NCBI RefSeq assembly: GCF_000753865.1
Contig: NZ_JQFW01000057.1
Span: forward strand, 310,628 to 374,627
DNA length: 64,000 nucleotides
Source: Alteromonas sp. LOR
GTDB lineage: Bacteria; Pseudomonadota; Gammaproteobacteria; Enterobacterales; Alteromonadaceae
Reading direction: 5' to 3'
In this document: piece after piece, positions 8,469 to 16,647 of the stretch
Numbering within the stretch: position 1 is the stretch's first letter
Layout: the number at the start of each line of letters is the position of its first letter
Position numbers and translations under genes: made by a program
The notes under the pieces: generated by a model
What the model was told of the DNA's origin: nothing
The model's input: the letters and a program-made list of their open reading frames with translations, nothing else
Databases searched by the model: none

Positions 8469-9284
8469 ATGGACACTACATCAGTAATCCGACTTTCCGT
8501 GTTTATTTCGGTATTCTTCATCATGGCGATGCTAGAAGCGTTTTTACCTGCGCGCAAATCAACACTATCTCGCAAAGAGCGGTGGGTAGGCAATCTGTCT
8601 ATGGTTGTCTTTGGTGCAGTGGTTTCTCGACTGCTTGTGCCAGCTTCATTGGTAGGCGTATCGTTGTGGGCTAGCGAAAAAGGCCACGGTCTATTCAACA
8701 TTCTCTTTGCATCAAATAGCACGCTAGTCAGTGCAGTACTCGTTGTCGTGGGGGTATTGCTACTGGACGTGGTTATTTATTGGCAGCACAGGTTGTTTCA
8801 TACCATTCCATTGTTGTGGCGCATTCATAAAATGCATCATGCAGATAGCCATGTAGACACCACCACGGGTTTACGTTTCCACCCAATAGAGATAGTGATC
8901 AGCTTAGGTGTAAAAACTGCCGCTGTAGTCACATTTGGCGTTCCTGCTTTAGCGATTGTCATTTTTGAAGTGGCATTAAATGGTTTTGCGCTATTTAATC
9001 ATGCCAACATACGACTGCCTCAAAAGTGGGACGATAGACTATCGACTCTCATAATTACTCAACGATTACACCGCATTCACCATAGCCAAGCTAAAGAAGA
9101 ATCTAACAGCAATTTTGGTTTTAGCGTGTCGTGGTGGGATAAGGTGTTTAATAGCTTTAAGCCCCGTGCCCATGAAAGCGACGATAAGTTGCCGATAGGG
9201 CAACGTGATGTGCCGCCCACAAAAGACAACGCAAGCGTGCTATCGCTGCTCTGTCAGCCCTTTTCTAAACCGGCTAAAGACTGA
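8469..9284 (+). CDS. Sterol desaturase / fatty acid hydroxylase superfamily membrane protein
   Basis: The 271-residue product has four or more hydrophobic segments and the eight-histidine diiron pattern of the superfamily: HRLFH (107-111), HKMHH (120-124), a further His at 178, and HRIHH (201-205). Members hydroxylate or desaturate C-H bonds in lipids using O2 at a membrane-embedded diiron centre. Bacterial members include carotenoid, ornithine-lipid and sterol enzymes, and the substrate here cannot be read from sequence. It starts 40 bases after the CDP-alcohol phosphotransferase on the same strand with no terminator between, which favours a membrane-lipid role for both. Confidence 0.88.
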   Translation: MDTTSVIRLSVFISVFFIMAMLEAFLPARKSTLSRKERWVGNLSMVVFGAVVSRLLVPASLVGVSLWASEKGHGLFNILFASNSTLVSAVLVVVGVLLLDVVIYWQHRLFHTIPLLWRIHKMHHADSHVDTTTGLRFHPIEIVISLGVKTAAVVTFGVPALAIVIFEVALNGFALFNHANIRLPQKWDDRLSTLIITQRLHRIHHSQAKEESNSNFGFSVSWWDKVFNSFKPRAHESDDKLPIGQRDVPPTKDNASVLSLLCQPFSKPAKD

Positions 9285-9553
9285 TCTGAATAAATCTTCC
9301 AATCGTTTTAGTTTATAGTAATTTGGGTCTTGCTACCGCGTACACGTTTTGTCGTATAGAAAAAACGGTACAAAAAGGTAAGTGTTGTTATACTTTGGAT
9401 GTACGCAAGGTCAGTTTATCAATACGTTCGTTTTTTTATGTTATAGCCTGAACTCACTTGGCGTTTATTTTCCGGTCGAAGTTACGTAAACGAAATATAC
9501 AGCTTAGAAGCCTCTAAATAATAAGAGCTTACAAGCCTCAAAGTAACGAGAGG

Positions 9554-11026
9554 TTGAGATTGCACGGTAATAAAAGGAATGAATTGCTTCAGCAGCTTCC
9601 CACACCGCTTATGTTTAAGCGGAAAGGTGATAGTACCTATTGCTTAAATACCGCGTTTCTTTCACTTTTCGGTATATCATCTGATGGCAAAAAAGGCAGT
9701 GAACCCACAGACTTTCGTTTTTATGATCCCCTCACTAAGAATGAACTTACTGGTGAGAAGTGTCCTTTTCAAGCACTAGAAAAAGGTGATGTAGCAAGCA
9801 CCTGGGTTCGCCTACAAACACCTGAGCGCTCGTTACACTGCTTTCTTAGTGGCTCAACCATTACCGACAATGACACACAATGGCTGGTGTTTCACATTGA
9901 TGCGAATAATCGAGTAACCGCCAATAACGGAAATGATAGCGCTGGTGCACAGCGGCATATTGAATTTAACCAACTACTTACCAAATTTTCCTCAAAACTC
10001 ATTAATGCCAGTGCACAAGATTTGGACGTTATTATAGCGCAAAGTCTCGCTGCTTTTGGTGAGTTTTGTGATGTTGACCGCTGTTATCTTTTTGAGTTCT
10101 CGGACGATTTTGCATTGATGTCTAATACCCACGAGTGGGTGGCCGCGGGTGTTAACCCATACATTGACGAATTACAGAATATGCCCACAAAGGAAATGCC
10201 GTATTTAATAGGTCATATTGAGCATGGCCTATTTAAAGTGGATGACGTACGCAACATTCCCGACTCAGCGATTGCCGAACGTGAAGAATTTCAGAAAGAA
10301 AATATATGTTCTATCTTGTGCTCGCGAATTATGGCAGATGGTAAAACTCACGGCTTTATAGGTTGTGACATCACCGGAAGCCCTTACACCTGGAGTGCTT
10401 CAGATATAGAGTACTTAAAGCGGATTGGGGACATGCTGGGCAATACGCTGCAAAATATTTATAATCGTAAAGCCATTCATGCTATGCAGCAGGAGCTGAT
10501 TGAGGCTAATAGACAACTGCAAAAATTAGCCAATATTGATGGATTAACGGGCATAGCAAACAGACGCCTGTTTAACACCACTTTAGATAAAGACTTAGCC
10601 CAAAGTTGTCGAAAACAAGACACTCTTTCCCTGCTACTTATTGATGTGGATTTTTTCAAACTATACAACGACCAATATGGTCATGTTGCCGGTGACAATG
10701 TGCTTCAGAAAGTCGCTCAAACACTAGTAAACAGTTGTGTGGGTACAGATGACTTAGTCGCCCGCTACGGCGGAGAGGAGTTTGCTGTTATCCTGCCCTC
10801 TACAACCGCCGACCGAGCGAAAGAAGTAGCCAATCGCATTATTGGGGATGTTAAGGGGTTGGGTATTAAGCACGAAGCATCGCCTCATGATGGTGTGTTA
10901 ACGGTGAGTATTGGCATTGCTACTCAAGCAGATAATTGTGATGAGAACTGCATTGAATTGATTGATAAGGCTGACAAGGCGCTTTACCGAGCAAAATCGA
11001 CGGGCAGGGGACGCGTCTGCGCTTAG
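9554..11026 (+). CDS. GAF-domain diguanylate cyclase (GGDEF)
   Basis: Up to 490 residues. An N-terminal PAS-like segment (about 15-130) is followed by a GAF domain (about 145-300), a short coiled linker, and a GGDEF domain with active site GGEEF at 406-410, so c-di-GMP synthesis is likely. The inhibitory RxxD site is not intact: the Arg position is Gly (GTDD). No ATG fits the beginning. TTG at 9554 is the longest start, but TTG at 9560 sits six bases after GAGAGG and is the better-placed one. Transcribed alone, it converges with a TonB receptor across a shared terminator. The GAF ligand is unknown. Confidence 0.85.
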   Translation: MRLHGNKRNELLQQLPTPLMFKRKGDSTYCLNTAFLSLFGISSDGKKGSEPTDFRFYDPLTKNELTGEKCPFQALEKGDVASTWVRLQTPERSLHCFLSGSTITDNDTQWLVFHIDANNRVTANNGNDSAGAQRHIEFNQLLTKFSSKLINASAQDLDVIIAQSLAAFGEFCDVDRCYLFEFSDDFALMSNTHEWVAAGVNPYIDELQNMPTKEMPYLIGHIEHGLFKVDDVRNIPDSAIAEREEFQKENICSILCSRIMADGKTHGFIGCDITGSPYTWSASDIEYLKRIGDMLGNTLQNIYNRKAIHAMQQELIEANRQLQKLANIDGLTGIANRRLFNTTLDKDLAQSCRKQDTLSLLLIDVDFFKLYNDQYGHVAGDNVLQKVAQTLVNSCVGTDDLVARYGGEEFAVILPSTTADRAKEVANRIIGDVKGLGIKHEASPHDGVLTVSIGIATQADNCDENCIELIDKADKALYRAKSTGRGRVCA

Positions 11027-11083
11027 TGCAGCTTAGCGCATTGTTTAATTAAAGCGCTCTTTAATAGAAATAAAAATAAATAT

Positions 11084-11131
11084 AAAAAAGCCCGCCTTAA
11101 GAAGCTAAAACACTTCAAAAGCGGGCTTTTA
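11084..11131. terminator. Bidirectional intrinsic terminator
   Basis: A hairpin with arms AAAAGCCCGC and GCGGGCTTTT, flanked by A-rich sequence on the left and T on the right, lies between the convergent GGDEF and TonB receptor genes and can serve both. Confidence 0.8.
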
Positions 11132-11148
11132 TGTTTGTCTGTTAGAGC

Positions 11149-13611
11149 TTAAAACTCATAAGACACGGTTGCACCGAATGTGCGCGGCTGATTAGGGTAT
11201 GCATTGTAACTACCGGCTTGAATTGGTGGTGGGAATGCAGATAAGAAATACTCATCGTTGTTCAAGTTGCGAACCCACACTTTAAAGCTTAAACCGTTAT
11301 CCATAGTTAGGCCCGCACTCGCGTTTAATGTGCCTACTTCACGAGTAAGTTCAGCGGGAACGTTTTCTACAAGTCGTGCTTCACTCTCAAAAAGATAGTC
11401 TGAACGAACAAAGCCATACATGCCGTTACCTAGTTCGAAATTATAGGTAAGCCCCGCAACAAAGCTGCGTTCATGTATGCCTGCAGGTTGCGTTCCTGAT
11501 AAATCCACTGGCCCATCTACGCCGTTTGCTCCAACAAAAGAGTCGTACACTGGGTCGAGAATGGTTCCACCAAATGAAAATACCAGTTCATCGGTTAGGT
11601 TATACGTAGAGTCAAACTCTATACCTTTGGTGGACTGTTCTCCCGCATTCGCCAAAACAAAGCCCGTACCGACGAAAATGCTCGATTGAAACCCTTCAAT
11701 GGTTTGATCGAATAATGTGACGTTAAAGGCGCCCCGTTTAAATCTTGCCTTAACACCAAGCTCGTAAACCGTAGACTCCTCAGCCCCTGCGTAGCGTGTG
11801 CCGTAGCTTTGATTTGCTCGCGTTAAGTTCGCAGTTTCAAGTGCTTGCTGATCGCTAGGAAAAGGACGAGTATCTCGCGATAGGTTCCACGAAGAGGCTT
11901 TAAAACCCGTTGCAGCGGAGGCGAAAACGTTAAAATTTCGATTAATTTCATAGGCTAAACGTACATTCCATGTGGTTTTGCTGTCGCTTGTATTTCCTGC
12001 CTCCACTTCATTAGGAAAGATAAGCTGCGGTGGAAGGAACTGAACGCCTTTTAACGTAGGCACAAAAGGCTGTAAATCTGGAATGAAAGCCAGTGGTACA
12101 CCAAAAACGGTAGGGTCGGTATCAAAATCAATGGCAGACAAAGTTTCATTGTAAACTTGGGAAACAGTTACGTCCTTTTCATCGTCGGTGTAAGAAATGC
12201 CTACGGTTGCCGTAAGTTGGTCACTTAAATCATAATCGAAGGTAGCAAATAAGCTGAAAGCATCGTTTTCCTGCAAAAAGTCAGTAGCAATAAAATTATC
12301 TGCGGCAAAAAAAGCGTTTCGAGGCTGGGCATACAAATCTTCGGCACTCTCTAGAAGAGGTTGTAAACCAAGAATGTTGAAAAATGGCCGTGTTCCTTCC
12401 CCGTAGTAAAGTACATCGCCTGTATCCACTTCTTCAGAGAAGTAAAATCCGCCAACCATCCAATCAAATTCGTTATCGCCAGTCGAGGTTAAGCGAAACT
12501 CTTGGGTAAAGGTTTCTATATCGGTGTTACCCGTTTCGGTAAGAATATCCAGTGAGGTGTAATCTACATCAGAGTCGTAGCTGCTCGTATTTTTTCGAAA
12601 CGCGGTAATTGATGTGAGGGTAAAAGAATCATAATCCACGTCTACTTGAACAGATATACCGCCATCTTCAACGGTATTAGTAGAGTTTTGGTTAAGCGCT
12701 GATTTAAATTCAAACTGGTCTTCTACATCAAGAACGGTTCCACCAAGAGCCCGCACTGCAGCTGTTGTTGGGCCATTGATAACATCGGCCACGGTGCAGC
12801 AGCGTTCATCAATTTCACTGTAATCTGCAATAAATCGTATGCGTGTATCTTCGGTTGGTTCGTACAGGGCTTGACCACGAACATTCCATCTATCGCGATT
12901 ATTCATATCATCAAGGCCAACGACACTGTCGGTATAGCCGTCTCGCTTGTTAATACCGCCAGATACGCTAAACGCCAACTCTTCGGTAATTCCGTTTGTG
13001 TAATAACCTCTTAATAAGCGCTGATTAAAATTGCCAACACCTAACTCCACTTTGGCGGCTTCTATAAACGAAGGGCCTGCTGTTCTAACGTTGATAACAC
13101 CCGCAGAGGCGTTTTTGCCAAACAGGGTGCTTTGCGGGCCGCTTAATACTTCAACTTGTTCTAGGCGAGGTAAATCACCAATTTGTGCAGCAGCTCTAGA
13201 GCGATAAACGCCATCGATGAAAACGCCCACAGAGGGTTCGATACCTGTGTTATTAGTACCATTACCAAATCCGCGAATTGAAAAATTTGTATTCGATGAG
13301 CGTTGCAGCGGCGTTACGCGAAGCGTAGGAACCAAAGCCTGTAAATCTTGAATATCGAGTACTTGCGTTTGCGCTATATCCTCTCCGGTAGTGACGGTAA
13401 CAGCGATAGGCGTTTCTTGCAGTCCGGTTTGTCTTTTTGAGGCGGTTATCAGAATTTGTTCAAAGAGATCGTCCTCGGATTGTGCTTCAGCTTGCGGTGT
13501 GTTGGTAGTTGGTTCTTGTGCGTGGGCGACATGGCCTGACAGGCCGAGTGTAACTGCAACCATAAGCGCAAGTGGCTTTCGTTTAAAAAATGAAAGTGGG
13601 CACTTTTCCAT
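11149..13611 (-). CDS. TonB-dependent outer membrane receptor
   Basis: Complete 820-residue receptor. An N-terminal signal peptide ends AHA-QE. A plug domain starts around ILITASKRQTGLQETPIAVTV and includes the usual SIRGFG and GPQSTLFGKNASAGVINV motifs, followed by a long beta-barrel ending in VSYEF with a terminal Phe. It imports an unidentified ligand across the outer membrane. No periplasmic binding protein, ABC system or catabolic gene is adjacent on its strand to hint at the substrate. It is divergent from the bacteriophytochrome across a 450-base AT-rich region, so a shared regulatory region is possible. Confidence 0.92.
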   Translation of the reverse strand: MEKCPLSFFKRKPLALMVAVTLGLSGHVAHAQEPTTNTPQAEAQSEDDLFEQILITASKRQTGLQETPIAVTVTTGEDIAQTQVLDIQDLQALVPTLRVTPLQRSSNTNFSIRGFGNGTNNTGIEPSVGVFIDGVYRSRAAAQIGDLPRLEQVEVLSGPQSTLFGKNASAGVINVRTAGPSFIEAAKVELGVGNFNQRLLRGYYTNGITEELAFSVSGGINKRDGYTDSVVGLDDMNNRDRWNVRGQALYEPTEDTRIRFIADYSEIDERCCTVADVINGPTTAAVRALGGTVLDVEDQFEFKSALNQNSTNTVEDGGISVQVDVDYDSFTLTSITAFRKNTSSYDSDVDYTSLDILTETGNTDIETFTQEFRLTSTGDNEFDWMVGGFYFSEEVDTGDVLYYGEGTRPFFNILGLQPLLESAEDLYAQPRNAFFAADNFIATDFLQENDAFSLFATFDYDLSDQLTATVGISYTDDEKDVTVSQVYNETLSAIDFDTDPTVFGVPLAFIPDLQPFVPTLKGVQFLPPQLIFPNEVEAGNTSDSKTTWNVRLAYEINRNFNVFASAATGFKASSWNLSRDTRPFPSDQQALETANLTRANQSYGTRYAGAEESTVYELGVKARFKRGAFNVTLFDQTIEGFQSSIFVGTGFVLANAGEQSTKGIEFDSTYNLTDELVFSFGGTILDPVYDSFVGANGVDGPVDLSGTQPAGIHERSFVAGLTYNFELGNGMYGFVRSDYLFESEARLVENVPAELTREVGTLNASAGLTMDNGLSFKVWVRNLNNDEYFLSAFPPPIQAGSYNAYPNQPRTFGATVSYEF

Positions 13612-14061
13612 AGTACGTTCTCTTGTTGTGTTTATTTTTATAAGACGTTCGTCAATATTGCGTGTTATGTGAAATTAATATCGGCGAACAAATACAGATG
13701 TCTAACTTAACGTAAAATCAATCTATGTAAATGAAATGTTATCATTTAGTTAAATGATGTTTTGTGTAAGGTTTGAGTGATATTTGAGCACTTGCTGATA
13801 AGTGGTGCGCGTTTTTTTCCATTTTTAGATTACTATCTTTAACTAAACAGCATTCTTTAAGTTGCTGATTTATCAAGCTTAATGATACTTATGACATTGC
13901 ATGTACATGAGGTACAACTTTTGTCTAGATTGGTGATTTGCGTGTAGTATTTTATCATTTAATAGTCTATTGCTTATATGAGTCGTAGATAAAGCAGACT
14001 GCAGCTCGGCATGCTTTGATGTTGCGATACAAATAAAGGCTTGTATACAAGGTAAACAGCA
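13612..14061. promoter_or_regulatory. Divergent intergenic region with inverted repeats between TonB receptor and bphP
   Basis: An AT-rich region of 450 bases without a credible gene. It contains an interrupted palindrome ATCATTTA-GT-TAAATGAT at 13741-13758, another copy of the TATCATTTA half at about 13953, an inverted repeat TGTAC-ATGAG-GTACA at 13902-13916, and a perfect 12-base palindrome CTTGTATACAAG at 14040-14051, ten bases before the bphP start. These are candidate operators; no specific regulator is identified. Confidence 0.4.
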
Positions 14062-16647
14062 ATGGATTTACAACGGCAAAGCAACAGTGATTTAGAAAGC
14101 GAGTGCGACAAAGAGCCTATCCATGAACTCGGCCGAGTACAGTCTTTTGGTTTTTTAACTGCAATAGACAAAGAAGGTAAATTTACCCACATTTCTAGAA
14201 ACGCAGATTTTGGCCCAGGTATCGACAATAACGCACTGTTGGGCACCTCTTTCTGGGAGCTTGTGGGACGAGACGCAAGTCACTCTATTCGCGGAGCTCT
14301 CCATCAAGCCTCGATAATCAAAAAACCAACTCGACTTTACGCTTTCACACTTCCTACAACAGACACACTCTATGATGTAAGTGTTCACCAAAGTGGTCGT
14401 TCCTCAATTATAGAGTTTGAAAACAGAGATCACCGCGCTGCACAAGACAATATTCTGGCCGCGATGATGAGTCAGATAGTAGAGCCGGATACCTTAGACG
14501 AACTTTACGCCGCTTTGGTTGCGGGAATAAAAGTAGCATCAGGGTTTGATAGAGTTATGCTTTATCATTTTCTTGATGACGGGGCTGGTGAAGTTATTGC
14601 TGAAATGAAAGAAAGCAATATGGAGCCTTTTATAGGACTGCGTTATCCGGCTTCAGATATTCCAAAACAGGCGCGAGAGCTGTATAAAAAGAACCTAATT
14701 CGCATTATTACAGATGTTCACGACGTTACTGAGCCTATCGAATGCGTCCATGATATAAAGCAGCCATTGGACCTCTCGTTTTCTAGAACCCGCGCCGTTT
14801 CAAAGGTGCACATTCAGTATCTAAAAAATATGGGTGTTGCAGCTTCCATGTCAATCTCCTTGATTGTTGATGGCAAATTGTGGGGGCTAATAGCCTGCCA
14901 TCACAATACGGCCAAGCTCATGTCCTCGCATGTATTAGAGGAATTAGAGCTGTTTAGTGAATTATTTTCGCTAGAGTTGGCACGAAGACTGGTGATGGAG
15001 CGGATTATCGTTAGCGAAAAAGCGAATGCCTCGTTTGCTAAGATGCTCAGTAATCTGTCTATCGGCAATTCGTTAACGCTTTCAACGGTTGAGCAGCTTG
15101 ATTTGATTAAAAAGCTCATCGACATTGACGGGATTGGTTGTGCATTTAATGGTGACTATAAGCACAATGGGGTGTCGCTGAGTGAAAAGAAAATTCACAT
15201 GTTGGTGGAAGTGCTTCAGAAACTACCGAATACGGAGGTTCATGAGCTCGACCATTTAGTTGCCGCGGACAGTAGATTATCTGACAAACATGTGGCCGGT
15301 GTATTAGCGCTGCAGATATCTAAGCTTCCTTGTGATTACATCTTTCTATTTAGAACCTCAGTCACTCAGGAAGTTAATTGGGCCGGCAACCCTGAAAAGA
15401 GCGTTACCCAAATTGGCGATCGTAAAGTGCTCACCCCACGCACAAGCTTTGAAAAATGGGTGGAATACAATGAGGGTAAAGCAAAATCTTGGACGACGCT
15501 GGACATTGAGCGAGCCAAGTCAATTCGACTTGGCATCATGGAGCTTACCATACGGCATCTTCACGAAAAAGAAGTGTTACAGCGAGAGGCCAACGAACGA
15601 CTCGAACTCTTAATTGGCGAACTGAACCACAGAGTGAGGAACATTCTCAACTTAGTGAGCGCCCTAATTGGGCAAACCTCGCAAAGCAAGACAGATTTAA
15701 ACGACTTTGTTGTATCACTTTCCTCTCGCATTACTGCTCTCGCTCTTGGCCATGATCAACTTACCCATTCTTCTTGGAATAGCATCAGTTTTTCCACATT
15801 ACTGTTAAATGAACTGAAAGCCTACATGGTTAATGAGGCTGCTTTTAAGATTGAAGGGCCAAACGTAAAGTTAACCGCCTACGCTGTCACCCCACTGGTA
15901 CTTGTTTTTCATGAACTCATTACCAATGCTGCAAAGTACGGAGCGCTTAGCGCAACCAGCAGCAATGGCTCGGTGTCTATTACTTGGGATTACAATGAGG
16001 CAGGAGATTGCGAGATAAATTGGCAAGAATGGGGCGGTCCGCCGATTACCAAACTGCAAGACGATGGTTTCGGTATGACGGTGATTAAATCGGTTATTCC
16101 TCATGAGCTTGGTGGGGAAGCTTTGATAGAGCCTAAGATTACAGGTTTGCAGGCTTCATTTGTCATTCCTAAAAAATACGTTGAGAAGGGAGAAGGCGAA
16201 GTACCGTCTATCGAAAACCATGGAGCGGCCAATATAGATACGAGTTCTGTAATTCGTCATAAGCAACCAAACAGGCAACAGTTAGTGAGGGCGGTAGTTG
16301 TAGAAGATAATTTACTTATATCACTAGACCTTCAGAAAAAGCTTAAACGAGCGGGATTTGAAAATGTTGATATTTACGGCGACTTAGCCTCTGCAAGGGC
16401 TGGGCTAGACCATAATAAGCCACAAATGGTCTTTCTCGATGTACATCTAGGCAACGAAAACTCCTTTGAATTGGGAATAGAAATTTTGCAAATGCACATC
16501 CCATTTATGTTTATAACGGGATATGGCGCGGGCATGGACCTACCTCCAGCGTTGAAAAACGTTCAGGTACTGACGAAACCGGTAGATTTTGAGGTGTTGC
16601 AAGACACCATAAGCGAGAGCGTTGGTGCGAGTGCAGTCCATGAGTAA
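14062..16647 (+). CDS. bphP: Bacteriophytochrome with HWE histidine kinase and C-terminal receiver domain
   Basis: An 861-residue red/far-red photoreceptor. The PAS domain carries the biliverdin-attachment Cys15 within ECDKEPIH. The GAF domain has PASDIP and the VHIQYLKNMGV-SMSISLI core with the chromophore-pocket His. The PHY domain has tongue motifs WAGNP and PRTSF. The output is an HWE-type kinase with phosphoacceptor His523 in ELNHRVRN, an N-box HELITNAAKYGA and the W-x-E of NWQEWGGP. A receiver domain follows with Asp793 in FLDVHLG, then TGYG and TKPV. The usual PAS IQPHG motif is VQSFG here. An 8-base overlap (ATGAGTAA) couples it to a REC-GGDEF-EAL gene, its likely partner. No heme oxygenase gene is nearby to supply biliverdin. 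Confidence 0.93.
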   Translation: MDLQRQSNSDLESECDKEPIHELGRVQSFGFLTAIDKEGKFTHISRNADFGPGIDNNALLGTSFWELVGRDASHSIRGALHQASIIKKPTRLYAFTLPTTDTLYDVSVHQSGRSSIIEFENRDHRAAQDNILAAMMSQIVEPDTLDELYAALVAGIKVASGFDRVMLYHFLDDGAGEVIAEMKESNMEPFIGLRYPASDIPKQARELYKKNLIRIITDVHDVTEPIECVHDIKQPLDLSFSRTRAVSKVHIQYLKNMGVAASMSISLIVDGKLWGLIACHHNTAKLMSSHVLEELELFSELFSLELARRLVMERIIVSEKANASFAKMLSNLSIGNSLTLSTVEQLDLIKKLIDIDGIGCAFNGDYKHNGVSLSEKKIHMLVEVLQKLPNTEVHELDHLVAADSRLSDKHVAGVLALQISKLPCDYIFLFRTSVTQEVNWAGNPEKSVTQIGDRKVLTPRTSFEKWVEYNEGKAKSWTTLDIERAKSIRLGIMELTIRHLHEKEVLQREANERLELLIGELNHRVRNILNLVSALIGQTSQSKTDLNDFVVSLSSRITALALGHDQLTHSSWNSISFSTLLLNELKAYMVNEAAFKIEGPNVKLTAYAVTPLVLVFHELITNAAKYGALSATSSNGSVSITWDYNEAGDCEINWQEWGGPPITKLQDDGFGMTVIKSVIPHELGGEALIEPKITGLQASFVIPKKYVEKGEGEVPSIENHGAANIDTSSVIRHKQPNRQQLVRAVVVEDNLLISLDLQKKLKRAGFENVDIYGDLASARAGLDHNKPQMVFLDVHLGNENSFELGIEILQMHIPFMFITGYGAGMDLPPALKNVQVLTKPVDFEVLQDTISESVGASAVHE

